A stretch of DNA of 9,174 nt from Burkholderiaceae bacterium (GTDB taxonomy: Bacteria; Pseudomonadota; Gammaproteobacteria; Burkholderiales; Burkholderiaceae_C). Both the position numbers and the translations under genes were made by a program. This document shows positions 1-5,512 of the stretch, in pieces. The stretch lies in NCBI GenBank assembly GCA_017853735.1, contig JAFMJA010000095.1, forward strand, positions 1-9,174, read 5' to 3'. Numbering within the stretch: position 1 is the stretch's first letter; each line of letters starts with the position of its first letter. Below the pieces are notes generated by a model. That model ran no database searches and was not told the DNA's origin. It saw only the letters and a list, made by a program, of their open reading frames with translations.

Positions 1-110
1 GGCGATGAGATCCCTATAGACCAGTTCAGGCCGTCGTGCGCCTGGGCTGAACCTGCCGCGCCGATGGCCAAAGCCCAAAGCGCAGCCCCTATGCGGTGAC
101 TGAATTTCAT
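1..110 (-). CDS. Small exported protein, N-terminal part only
   Basis: The gene starts at the ATG complementary to 108-110 and leaves the window after about 36 codons. The visible protein begins MKFSHRIGAALWALAIG and continues to an AQA|HD junction. This is a classical Sec signal peptide: a short basic n-region (Lys2, Arg6), a hydrophobic core at residues 7-20 and a likely signal peptidase I site after Ala24. The mature part starts HDGLNWSIGIS. An AAGGA ribosome-binding site lies 8 bases before the ATG, which supports this start. The protein should be periplasmic or surface-exposed. I cannot name the family; the WSIGI stretch resembles small exported proteins of unknown function that I loosely recall from Comamonadaceae, a weak memory rather than evidence. 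It is transcribed divergently from glnS across a 96-base gap. Confidence 0.72.
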   Translation of the reverse strand, partial: MKFSHRIGAALWALAIGAAGSAQAHDGLNWSIGISS

Positions 111-193
111 AAGGGTCGTCCTTTCTTCAGCATCAAATGTCTGCTTAAACCAAATACGCAACGCAGCTGCAGCAGATTTGGATGACCTGCCGT

Positions 194-199
194 CTAGAA
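194..199 (+). promoter_or_regulatory. Possible -10 box of glnS (TAGAAT)
   Basis: TAGAAT matches the sigma-70 -10 consensus at five of six positions and ends seven bases before the glnS ATG. No good -35 box lies 16-18 bases upstream; the sequence there is CAG/AGC-rich. If the box is used, transcription would start almost on the ATG and the mRNA would be leaderless, which fits the lack of a Shine-Dalgarno sequence. This is inference from sequence alone. Confidence 0.3.
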
Positions 200-206
200 T
201 TGAGTC

Positions 207-2288
207 ATGAATCTTCCCGCTAATGACAAGGCTGGCTTGCCCAGGCCTAGCAACTTTTTGCGTCAGATCATCGAAAACGACCTGTCAACTGGCGCTTACA
301 CCGGACGGCACTGGGCCGGCCACCCAGGCACAGCCAGTGAGCAGAGCCAATCTCCAGGCAGCAAGCCAGATCCCGCCCGAATCCGTACCCGTTTTCCACC
401 TGAACCAAACGGTTATCTGCATATTGGACATGCCAAGAGCATTTGTCTGAATTTTGGCTTAGCCAGGGACTATGGCGGGATCTGCCACCTGCGCTTTGAT
501 GACACCAATCCCGAAAAAGAGGAACAGGAATACGTTGATTCGATCGTGGATGCGGTCAGATGGCTGGGTTTTTCTTGGGATTCGCACAACACTTCGCACC
601 TGTTTTACGCCAGCAATTATTTTGACTTCATGTACCAGGCCGCCGAATACCTGATTGAAACCGGCCACGCTTATGTCGATGAGCAGTCCGCAGAAGAGAT
701 GCGCCTGAACCGAGGCGATTTCCTCACCCCCGGAAAAGACAGCCCCTTTCGCCAGCGTTCGGCCGCAGACAACCTGAACCGATTCCGCCAGATGCGCGAT
801 GGCAAGCTGGCTGATGGCGCAGCCGTACTGCGCGCCAAGATCAGCATGGCAAGCCCCAACATCAATCTGCGCGATCCAGCCATTTACCGCATCCGCAGAG
901 CCACCCACCACAACACCGGGGACCAGTGGTGCATCTACCCGATGTATACCTACGCCCATCCGATTGAGGATGCGCTGGAAAATATCACCCACAGCATCTG
1001 CACCCTGGAATTTGAAGACCAGCGCCCGTTCTATGACTGGTTGCTCGAACGCATTGTCCCCATCCTTCGCACGCCTCAATTCGAACATGCCAGGGAACTG
1101 GTAGAAAAAATTGAGTCGCAGGGTCTGGAAGCCTGCAAGGAGTTCGCCTGGAATTGCTACAACCATGCTGATCGTCTGTTTGCCAGCGAGGCTGAAATGC
1201 AAATGCGTGCTCTCTTTGGGAAATGGGAGCATGACCACCATGCGGCGCTGCGTGATCTGCCTGATTTTTTTGCCCTGCTGAAATCCCAGTTGGCCCAGTT
1301 CACGCCATTGCTGGCGCATGCCTTGGACCAGCAACGGCCCAATGTTTTCCTGCTTCCTCACCAGCATGAATTCGCCCGGCTTAACTTAAGCCATGTGATC
1401 ACCAGCAAGCGCAAATTGGCGCAACTGGTCCACGAGGGGCATGTCAGTTCCTGGGACGATCCCCGCATGCCCACCCTGGTGGGGCTGCGTCGTCGGGGCT
1501 TCACACCGTCCAGCCTGCAACTCTTTGCTGAGCGCATCGGGGTGACCAAGGACTATTCCTGGATTGACTACAGCACCCTGGAGGGATGCCTGCGTGAAGA
1601 CCTTGAAAACAAGGCCCCTCGTGCCATGGCTGTGCTCGACCCAGTGAAACTGGTTCTGGTCAATTGGGCTGAAGTCTTTGGTCGCAGTGATTACACCGAA
1701 TCATGTGTCCTGCCGGCCTTGCCTCATGTGGATCCCGGCAAGCCCTCGCCCGCACCGCGCCAGTTTCTGATCGGCCACCAGGTTTGGATCGAGCGTGAAG
1801 ACTTCGAGGAAATTCCGCCCAAAGGCTACAAACGCCTGTTTCCAGGCAATGTGGTGCGCCTCAAAGGAGCGTATGTGATCGAATGCCTGGGTTGCCAACG
1901 CGATGCGACCGGTCAGGTGACAGAAGTCCACGCCAAGGTAATTCCCGATACCAAGAGTGGCAGCTCTGGCGCTGACCGTGTCAAGGCCAAAGCGGCAATC
2001 ACCTGGGTCGCACTGGCCGATGGCCTTTGCGCCGAAGTTCGCCTGTACGACCGCCTGTTTACCGACCCTCAACCAGACACTGGCGAGAAGGATTTTCTGG
2101 CCAGCCTGAACCCGAACAGCCTGCGCATAGTCCAGGCCTACCTGGAGCCTTCCCTTGCCCATGCCGCAGCAGACGACAAGTTTCAGTTTGAGCGCCATGG
2201 TTATTTCGTTGCCGACCGCAAGGACCATTCCCCCGAAAAACCGGTCTTCAACCGGGTGACCGGGTTGCGAGATGGCTGGGCCAAGTAG
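207..2288 (+). CDS. glnS: Glutaminyl-tRNA synthetase with a large internal insertion
   Basis: Cytoplasmic class I aminoacyl-tRNA synthetase that charges tRNA(Gln) with glutamine using ATP. The 693-residue protein has FPPEPNGYLHIGHAKS (HIGH at 72-75), the LRFDDTNPEKEE segment, and ITSKRK at 398-403 in place of the KMSKS-type MSKRK of E. coli. The two-lobed beta-barrel anticodon-binding region runs from about 440 to the end (RLYDRLF, FQFERHGYF, PVFNRVTGLRD). E. coli GlnRS has 554 residues. The excess is explained mainly by a loop of about 25 residues before the HIGH motif (roughly 32-58) and by about 87-100 extra residues between LLERI (279-283) and PHQHEFARLNL (384-394). The frame is intact, so this is an insertion, not a frameshift. 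The 207 start is kept because SNFLRQIIENDL follows at once, although no ribosome-binding site precedes it. Function is near certain; the insertion's role is unknown. Confidence 0.97.
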   Translation: MNLPANDKAGLPRPSNFLRQIIENDLSTGAYTGRHWAGHPGTASEQSQSPGSKPDPARIRTRFPPEPNGYLHIGHAKSICLNFGLARDYGGICHLRFDDTNPEKEEQEYVDSIVDAVRWLGFSWDSHNTSHLFYASNYFDFMYQAAEYLIETGHAYVDEQSAEEMRLNRGDFLTPGKDSPFRQRSAADNLNRFRQMRDGKLADGAAVLRAKISMASPNINLRDPAIYRIRRATHHNTGDQWCIYPMYTYAHPIEDALENITHSICTLEFEDQRPFYDWLLERIVPILRTPQFEHARELVEKIESQGLEACKEFAWNCYNHADRLFASEAEMQMRALFGKWEHDHHAALRDLPDFFALLKSQLAQFTPLLAHALDQQRPNVFLLPHQHEFARLNLSHVITSKRKLAQLVHEGHVSSWDDPRMPTLVGLRRRGFTPSSLQLFAERIGVTKDYSWIDYSTLEGCLREDLENKAPRAMAVLDPVKLVLVNWAEVFGRSDYTESCVLPALPHVDPGKPSPAPRQFLIGHQVWIEREDFEEIPPKGYKRLFPGNVVRLKGAYVIECLGCQRDATGQVTEVHAKVIPDTKSGSSGADRVKAKAAITWVALADGLCAEVRLYDRLFTDPQPDTGEKDFLASLNPNSLRIVQAYLEPSLAHAAADDKFQFERHGYFVADRKDHSPEKPVFNRVTGLRDGWAK
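1056..1355 (+). other. Insertion within the GlnRS catalytic domain, coding residues ~284-383
   Basis: This in-frame segment of glnS has no counterpart in E. coli GlnRS, where the helix ending YDWVLDNI is followed almost directly by HPRQYEFSRLNL. Here the homologous ends are LLERI and PHQHEFARLNL. The extra stretch looks helical and is rich in Ala, Leu, Glu, His and aromatic residues, with two Cys and two Trp (CKEFAWNCYNHADRLF; FGKWEHDHHAALRD). It has no recognisable domain and no intein blocks. Base composition resembles the rest of the gene. The left limit could be 1095 instead, because residues 290-296 (PQFEHAR) resemble the right-hand PHQHEFAR. Confidence 0.75.
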
Positions 2289-2353
2289 GCCCTGACACCC
2301 CCACAGGGCTGCCACTGGGGCCTTTCGCAGGCCTTATCAAGTCGCGGTTGATT

Positions 2354-2391
2354 AAAAAAACAACAGCTTCGAGGGGAAAAGTGGTTTTTTT
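2354..2391. terminator. Possible weak A7/T7 terminator-like hairpin after glnS
   Basis: AAAAAAAC at 2354-2361 is the exact reverse complement of GTTTTTTT at 2384-2391, with a 22-base loop. It lies 66 bases after the glnS stop and ends in a T run, so it could weakly terminate glnS transcripts or act in the opposite direction. The stem is nearly all A-T, unlike a normal GC-rich intrinsic terminator. Short GC stems closer to the stop (for example GCCCTG 2289-2294 with CAGGGC 2304-2309) have no T run. Treat this as a candidate only. Confidence 0.25.
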
Positions 2392-2393
2392 GC

Positions 2394-2422
2394 TTGGAAA
2401 TGCCAATTTTCTCCAGTAGCAT
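2394..2422 (+). promoter_or_regulatory. Candidate promoter of the SWIB-protein gene
   Basis: TTGGAA (2394-2399) and TAGCAT (2417-2422) are separated by 17 bases and each match the sigma-70 consensus at four of six positions. They would give a leader of about 58 bases before the ATG at 2487. The match is modest, but this is the best-spaced pair I found in the gap. Confidence 0.3.
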
Positions 2423-2450
2423 TCCCACTGCTGGTGAAAAGCAATTTTCA

Positions 2451-2465
2451 TTGGCAATTTACCAA
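2451..2465. promoter_or_regulatory. Imperfect palindrome just before the SWIB-gene ribosome-binding site
   Basis: TTGGCAATTTACCAA is a 15-base palindrome with six of seven pairs matching around a central T. It ends five bases before the Shine-Dalgarno sequence. It could be an operator or a leader hairpin that affects translation, or chance in AT-rich DNA. TGCCAAT at 2401-2407 is also complementary to ATTGGCA at 2450-2456. Confidence 0.22.
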
Positions 2466-2486
2466 CTTCTAGAAGGAAATTTAATC

Positions 2487-2942
2487 ATGGCAACTGCAAA
2501 GAAAGCTACGGCGAAAAAAGCCGCTAAGAAAGCCCCGGCCAAGAAAGCTGCGAAAAAAGCTCCGGCCAAGAAAGCCCCGGCCAAGAAAGCCGCAAAAAAA
2601 GCGCCCGCCAAGAAAAAGGCCCCTGCCAAGAAAGCCCCGGCTAAGAAAGCCGCAAAAAAAGCGCCCGCCAAGAAAAAGGCCCCTGCCAAGAAGCGCACCC
2701 CCAACGCAGCGTTCATGAAGCCGCTGACACCTAGCGCATCCCTGGCTGCAGTGGTTGGTTCCAGCCCGCTGCCTCGCACTGCCGTGGTCAGCAAGATGTG
2801 GGACTACATCAAGAAGCACAAGCTGCAAGACAGCGTCAACAAGCGCATGATCAATGCTGACGACAAGCTCCGCGCCGTTTTCAACAAGGGCCAGGTGTCC
2901 ATGTTCGAGATGGCTGGCCTGATCGGCAAGCACCTCAAATAA
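2487..2942 (+). CDS. SWIB/MDM2-domain protein with histone H1-like Lys/Ala tail
   Basis: A 151-residue two-part protein. Residues 1-70 are almost only Ala, Lys and Pro in AAKKAPAKK-type repeats, like histone H1 tails and bacterial AlgP/HctB-type proteins, and should bind DNA or nucleoid RNA without sequence specificity. Residues about 76-151 form a SWIB/MDM2 domain: FMKPLTPSASLAAVVG, then MWDYIKKHKLQD, KRMINADDKLRAVF and a C-terminal MAGLIGKHLK. Eukaryotic SWIB domains occur in chromatin-remodelling complexes; bacterial ones are known in Chlamydia and are common, with such tails, in Burkholderiales. A nucleoid-associated role is inferred. The start at 2487 is chosen because AGAAGGA (2471-2477) sits nine bases upstream and the repeat begins at once; an upstream in-frame ATG at 2394 would add 31 uncharacteristic residues. 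The gene appears monocistronic: terminator after it, divergent composition before it. Confidence 0.93.
   Translation: MATAKKATAKKAAKKAPAKKAAKKAPAKKAPAKKAAKKAPAKKKAPAKKAPAKKAAKKAPAKKKAPAKKRTPNAAFMKPLTPSASLAAVVGSSPLPRTAVVSKMWDYIKKHKLQDSVNKRMINADDKLRAVFNKGQVSMFEMAGLIGKHLK
2565..2692 (+). repeat. 60-base tandem repeat coding the Lys/Ala tail
   Basis: Positions 2565-2632 recur at 2625-2692 with a single mismatch (C2582 versus T2642), giving a 60-base period and about 2.1 copies. Each unit codes 20 residues of the AKKAPAKKAAKKAPAKKK type, so gain or loss of a unit keeps the frame. Each full unit contains an A7 run (2594-2600 and 2654-2660). The near identity at the base level suggests a recent duplication rather than only selection for Lys and Ala. 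Confidence 0.9.
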
Positions 2943-2964
2943 GTTTCAGGCTCGACCTGAACCG

Positions 2965-2991
2965 AAAGGCCGACACAAGTCGGCCTTTTTT
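2965..2991 (+). terminator. Intrinsic terminator of the SWIB-protein gene
   Basis: AAAGGCCGAC (2965-2974) pairs perfectly with GTCGGCCTTT (2979-2988) around the four-base loop ACAA, and the T run covers 2986-2991. It begins 22 bases after the stop codon. Stem, loop and T run all fit a Rho-independent terminator reading on the plus strand. Confidence 0.93.
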
Positions 2992-3006
2992 ATTGTCCTA
3001 GCCCCC

Positions 3007-3035
3007 TTGCCAGCCAGGCATGGCTCTGCTTGAAT
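3007..3035 (+). promoter_or_regulatory. Candidate sigma-70 promoter of the beta-CASP protein gene
   Basis: TTGCCA (3007-3012, five of six to consensus) and TTGAAT (3030-3035, four of six) are separated by 17 bases. Transcription would start near 3042, between the upstream terminator and the TGGAG ribosome-binding site at 3047-3051. The position right after a strong terminator supports an independent promoter here. Confidence 0.42.
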
Positions 3036-3059
3036 CAGCAGGGATATGGAGTTTGTTCA

Positions 3060-4424
3060 ATGAGTGTCAGCATCACCTTTCTGGGCGGAGCCAATTCCGT
3101 CACCGGCTCAAAATTTCTGGTCACCCACGGCCAGCAGCGCCTGATGGTGGACTGCGGACTGTTTCAGGGCTACAAGCAACTGCGCTTGCGCAACTGGAGT
3201 CCCCTGCCAGTAGCGCCCAACCGTATCGATGCAGTGATCCTGACCCACGCCCACCTGGACCACAGCGGTTATTTGCCATTGCTGGTACGCGAAGGCTTTG
3301 CTGGGCGAATCTATGCCACGCCTGGCACGAGAGAACTTTGCGCCCTGCTCCTGCCCGACAGTGGCCATATTCAGGAAGAGGACGCAGCCTACCTCAACCG
3401 GCACGGCCTGTCCAAACACGCGCAGGCGCTGCCCCTGTATACCCTGCGCGACGCCGTAGCCTGCCTGCCCAGGATCAAGTCCATGGCCTTCGCCAAAACC
3501 TTTGAACCCCTGCCCGGCTGGCGCGCCACTTTTTCTCAGGCGGGGCATATCCTGGGCGCGGCCAGTGTTTTGCTGCAAGTTGGTGGGCGGCGCCTGCTTT
3601 TCTCTGGTGATCTGGGCCGAAGCGATGACCTGATGATGAACCCGCCCGACCAGGCCCCTGCCGCCGACACCGTATTGATCGAATCCACCTATGGCAATCG
3701 CGAACACCCCAGCGAAGACCTGATTTCCGAAATACGCCCTGCGCTACAACGCCTGGTCAAGCGTGGCGGTGTGGCGGTGATTCCCGTCTTTGCAGTCGGC
3801 CGAGCCCAGGCCTTGCTTCATGCCATTGCAGAAATCAAGCAAGCCGGCGAGCTCCCAAGTTCCTTGCCCGTCTTTTTGGACAGCCCTATGGCGGTGCAAA
3901 CCACCCGCCTGTTCTCTGACTACACCGCCACCCTGCGCCTGGACCACCGGCAGATCCAGGCCCTGACCCGCTCGGCCACCATGATCAGCACCACCGAGGA
4001 ATCGAAATCGCTGGCACGCCGCCACGGGCCGATGGTGATCCTCTCAGCCAGTGGCATGGCCACCGGGGGAAGGGTGCTGCATCACCTGAACCTGTATGCC
4101 AGTGATCATCGCAACATGATCATCCTCACCGGCTACCAGGCGCCAGGCACCAGAGGGGCCACCCTGGCCAACGGTGCATCGACGGTACGGATCTTTGGCC
4201 ATGATGTATCCGTCAATGCCGAGGTGATCCAGCTTCAGTCTGCATCGGCACATGCCGATGCCACCCAGTTGCTCAACTGGCTACGTACCATGCCAACACC
4301 TGCACCACAGGTCTATATCGTGCATGGTGACAACGGCGCCAGCGATCAGCTACGCAGCCGCATCAAGCGTGAGTTCGGCTGGCAAGTGCAGGTACCTGAA
4401 CATGGATCAATCTGGCCAGGCTGA
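3060..4424 (+). CDS. Metallo-beta-lactamase/beta-CASP fold RNA nuclease-like protein
   Basis: A complete 454-residue zinc-dependent hydrolase of the CPSF73/Ysh1-like group, whose bacterial members (for example Thermus TTHA0252) degrade or process RNA. The metal site is intact: HAHLDH at 63-68, His163 in AGHILGA and Asp184 in FSGDLGR. The beta-CASP insert starts with IESTYGNREH (Glu208), then PVFAVGRAQ and SASGMATGG (329-337). The C-terminal RNA-specificity segment gives SASAHAD (His398) and VHGD (His422). All expected ligands are present, so it should be active, in the cytoplasm; its natural substrate is unknown. The ATG at 3060 is preferred to an in-frame TTG at 3030 because TGGAG (3047-3051) lies eight bases before it, the TTG falls in the candidate -10 box, and the family usually begins with this ITFLGGANSVTGS strand. 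It converges on the minus-strand operon with a 28-base gap. Confidence 0.94.
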   Translation: MSVSITFLGGANSVTGSKFLVTHGQQRLMVDCGLFQGYKQLRLRNWSPLPVAPNRIDAVILTHAHLDHSGYLPLLVREGFAGRIYATPGTRELCALLLPDSGHIQEEDAAYLNRHGLSKHAQALPLYTLRDAVACLPRIKSMAFAKTFEPLPGWRATFSQAGHILGAASVLLQVGGRRLLFSGDLGRSDDLMMNPPDQAPAADTVLIESTYGNREHPSEDLISEIRPALQRLVKRGGVAVIPVFAVGRAQALLHAIAEIKQAGELPSSLPVFLDSPMAVQTTRLFSDYTATLRLDHRQIQALTRSATMISTTEESKSLARRHGPMVILSASGMATGGRVLHHLNLYASDHRNMIILTGYQAPGTRGATLANGASTVRIFGHDVSVNAEVIQLQSASAHADATQLLNWLRTMPTPAPQVYIVHGDNGASDQLRSRIKREFGWQVQVPEHGSIWPG

Positions 4425-4452
4425 TACCAGCCCCTCTTTGCCAGAACAAAAC

Positions 4453-5418
4453 TCAAACCTCGGGTAATGAGAGCAGGCGTTGCCGGGCCGCGCTGTATTC
4501 GTGCCGCAGCTGGCTGACGAAATCTGCGGTGCTACGCACCTGACTGATGGCACCAATGCCTTGTCCTGCGCCCCAGATGTCTTTCCAGGCTTTTGTGCTT
4601 TGGCTGCCAAAATTCATCTGGCTGGGATCACTTTCGGGCAGTTGCTGTGGGTCCAGACCGGCAGCCAGGATACTGGGCGCCAGGTAGTTGCCATGCACGC
4701 CAGTGAACAGATTGCTGTACACAATGTCATCGGAGTTGCAATCCACGATGGCCTGCTTGTAGGCTTCGATGGCGCGCGCCTCATGGGTGGCGATAAAGGC
4801 CGATCCGATATAGGCGAAATCGGCACCCATGGCCTGGGCCGCCAGGACGGCCTGACCGGTGGCAATCGAGCCGCTCAAGGCCAGTGGCCCGTCAAACCAC
4901 TGACGGATCTCCTGCACCAGCGCAAACGGGCTTTTTACGCCCGCATGACCACCGGCGCCGGCCGCCACTGCGATCAGGCCATCTGCGCCCTTCTCGATGG
5001 CTTTTCTGGCAAAGCGGTTGTTGATGATGTCATGCAGCACCACACCACCGTAGCTGTGTGCCGCCTGGTTGATCTCTTCCCGTGCGCCCAGTGAAGTGAT
5101 GATGACCGGCACCTGGTACTTGACGCACAGCGCCATGTCATGCTCGAGCCGGTCATTGGACTTGTGCACGATCTGGTTGATTGCAAAAGGCGCAGCCGGC
5201 CGCTCGGGGTGAGCCCGGTTATGTGCCGCCAAAGCCTCGGTGATCTCTGCCAGCCATTCATCGAACTGGGCCGCAGGACGGGCATTGAGCGCGGGCATCG
5301 AGCCCACCACGCCGGCAATGCATTGCGCAATCACCAGCTTGGGGTTGCTGATGATGAACAGAGGTGCCCCAATGACTGGGAAAGGTAAATTTTTCAGGAC
5401 GGGCGGTAAACGGGACAT
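4453..5418 (-). CDS. FMN-dependent nitronate monooxygenase / NAD(P)H:quinone reductase-like oxidoreductase
   Basis: A 321-residue TIM-barrel flavoprotein of the 2-nitropropane dioxygenase family. Visible features are the N-terminal FPVIGAPLFIISNPKLV strand and loop, GAGGHAG (154-160) with the family's active-site-type His158, the phosphate-binding segment LSGSIATGQAV (181-191), GADFAYIGSAF (198-208) and the C-terminal KAWKDIWGAGQG (276-287). Members oxidise nitronates, but others, such as Pseudomonas PA1024 of similar length, are NADH:quinone reductases; sequence alone does not decide here. I start it at the ATG complementary to 5416-5418 because AGAAGGA (complement of 5425-5431) is six bases upstream. 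An ATG two codons earlier (5424) abuts that site directly. It is the last gene of the etfB-etfA-dehydrogenase block, so a role linked to acyl-CoA oxidation or quinone/flavin redox balance is inferred. Confidence 0.9.
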   Translation of the reverse strand: MSRLPPVLKNLPFPVIGAPLFIISNPKLVIAQCIAGVVGSMPALNARPAAQFDEWLAEITEALAAHNRAHPERPAAPFAINQIVHKSNDRLEHDMALCVKYQVPVIITSLGAREEINQAAHSYGGVVLHDIINNRFARKAIEKGADGLIAVAAGAGGHAGVKSPFALVQEIRQWFDGPLALSGSIATGQAVLAAQAMGADFAYIGSAFIATHEARAIEAYKQAIVDCNSDDIVYSNLFTGVHGNYLAPSILAAGLDPQQLPESDPSQMNFGSQSTKAWKDIWGAGQGIGAISQVRSTADFVSQLRHEYSAARQRLLSLPEV

Positions 5419-5424
5419 TGGCAT

Positions 5425-5431
5425 TCCTTCT
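5425..5431 (-). promoter_or_regulatory. Ribosome-binding site that decides the oxidoreductase start
   Basis: On the minus strand the sequence reads AGAAGGA, then ATGCCA, then ATG. The six-base spacing favours the second ATG (5418) over the first (5424), which would follow the site with no spacer. Confidence 0.65.
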
Positions 5432-5512
5432 GGCCAGAATGGGCGTGATTGCGGTGCCCAGGTGTGATTTCCCAGGTTTTGGCAACTTGGTGAAACCCTG
5501 AGCGAGTCCTGC

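Noticed and set aside
163..173. Overlapping palindromes GCAGCTGC and GCTGCAGC in the gap before glnS
   Set aside because: Simple CAG/CTG-rich sequence gives such palindromes by chance; no flanking symmetry extends them.
1056..1355. The GlnRS insertion as an intein or mobile element
   Set aside because: It is shorter than known mini-inteins, lacks a splice-junction Cys/Ser start and a terminal His-Asn, and has no transposase or typical end repeats.
459..1367. 302-codon open frame on the minus strand, opposite glnS
   Set aside because: It mirrors glnS codons, has no recognisable motif, and overlaps conserved catalytic segments.
2394..2486. 31-codon upstream extension of the SWIB protein from ATG 2394
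   Set aside because: No ribosome-binding site precedes 2394; the extension overlaps the candidate promoter, while AGAAGGA marks the start at 2487.
3047..3057. The same leader TGGAGTTTGTT precedes both the beta-CASP gene (3047-3057) and etfB (minus strand, 9045-9055 region)
   Set aside because: Eleven shared bases centred on a Shine-Dalgarno core are curious, but two unrelated genes sharing one ribosome-binding-site context is likely chance.
3030..3059. TTG start of the beta-CASP protein at 3030
   Set aside because: The ATG at 3060 has a well-spaced TGGAG, and the first beta-strand of the fold begins there.
4419..4432. Hairpin GGCTG/CAGCC at the end of the beta-CASP gene as a terminator
   Set aside because: The stem is only five pairs, overlaps the stop codon and is followed by CCTCTTTG rather than a T run.
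4480..5094. 204-codon plus-strand frame opposite the nitronate monooxygenase-like gene
   Set aside because: Shadow of the opposite-strand gene, whose FMN-binding motifs are clear.
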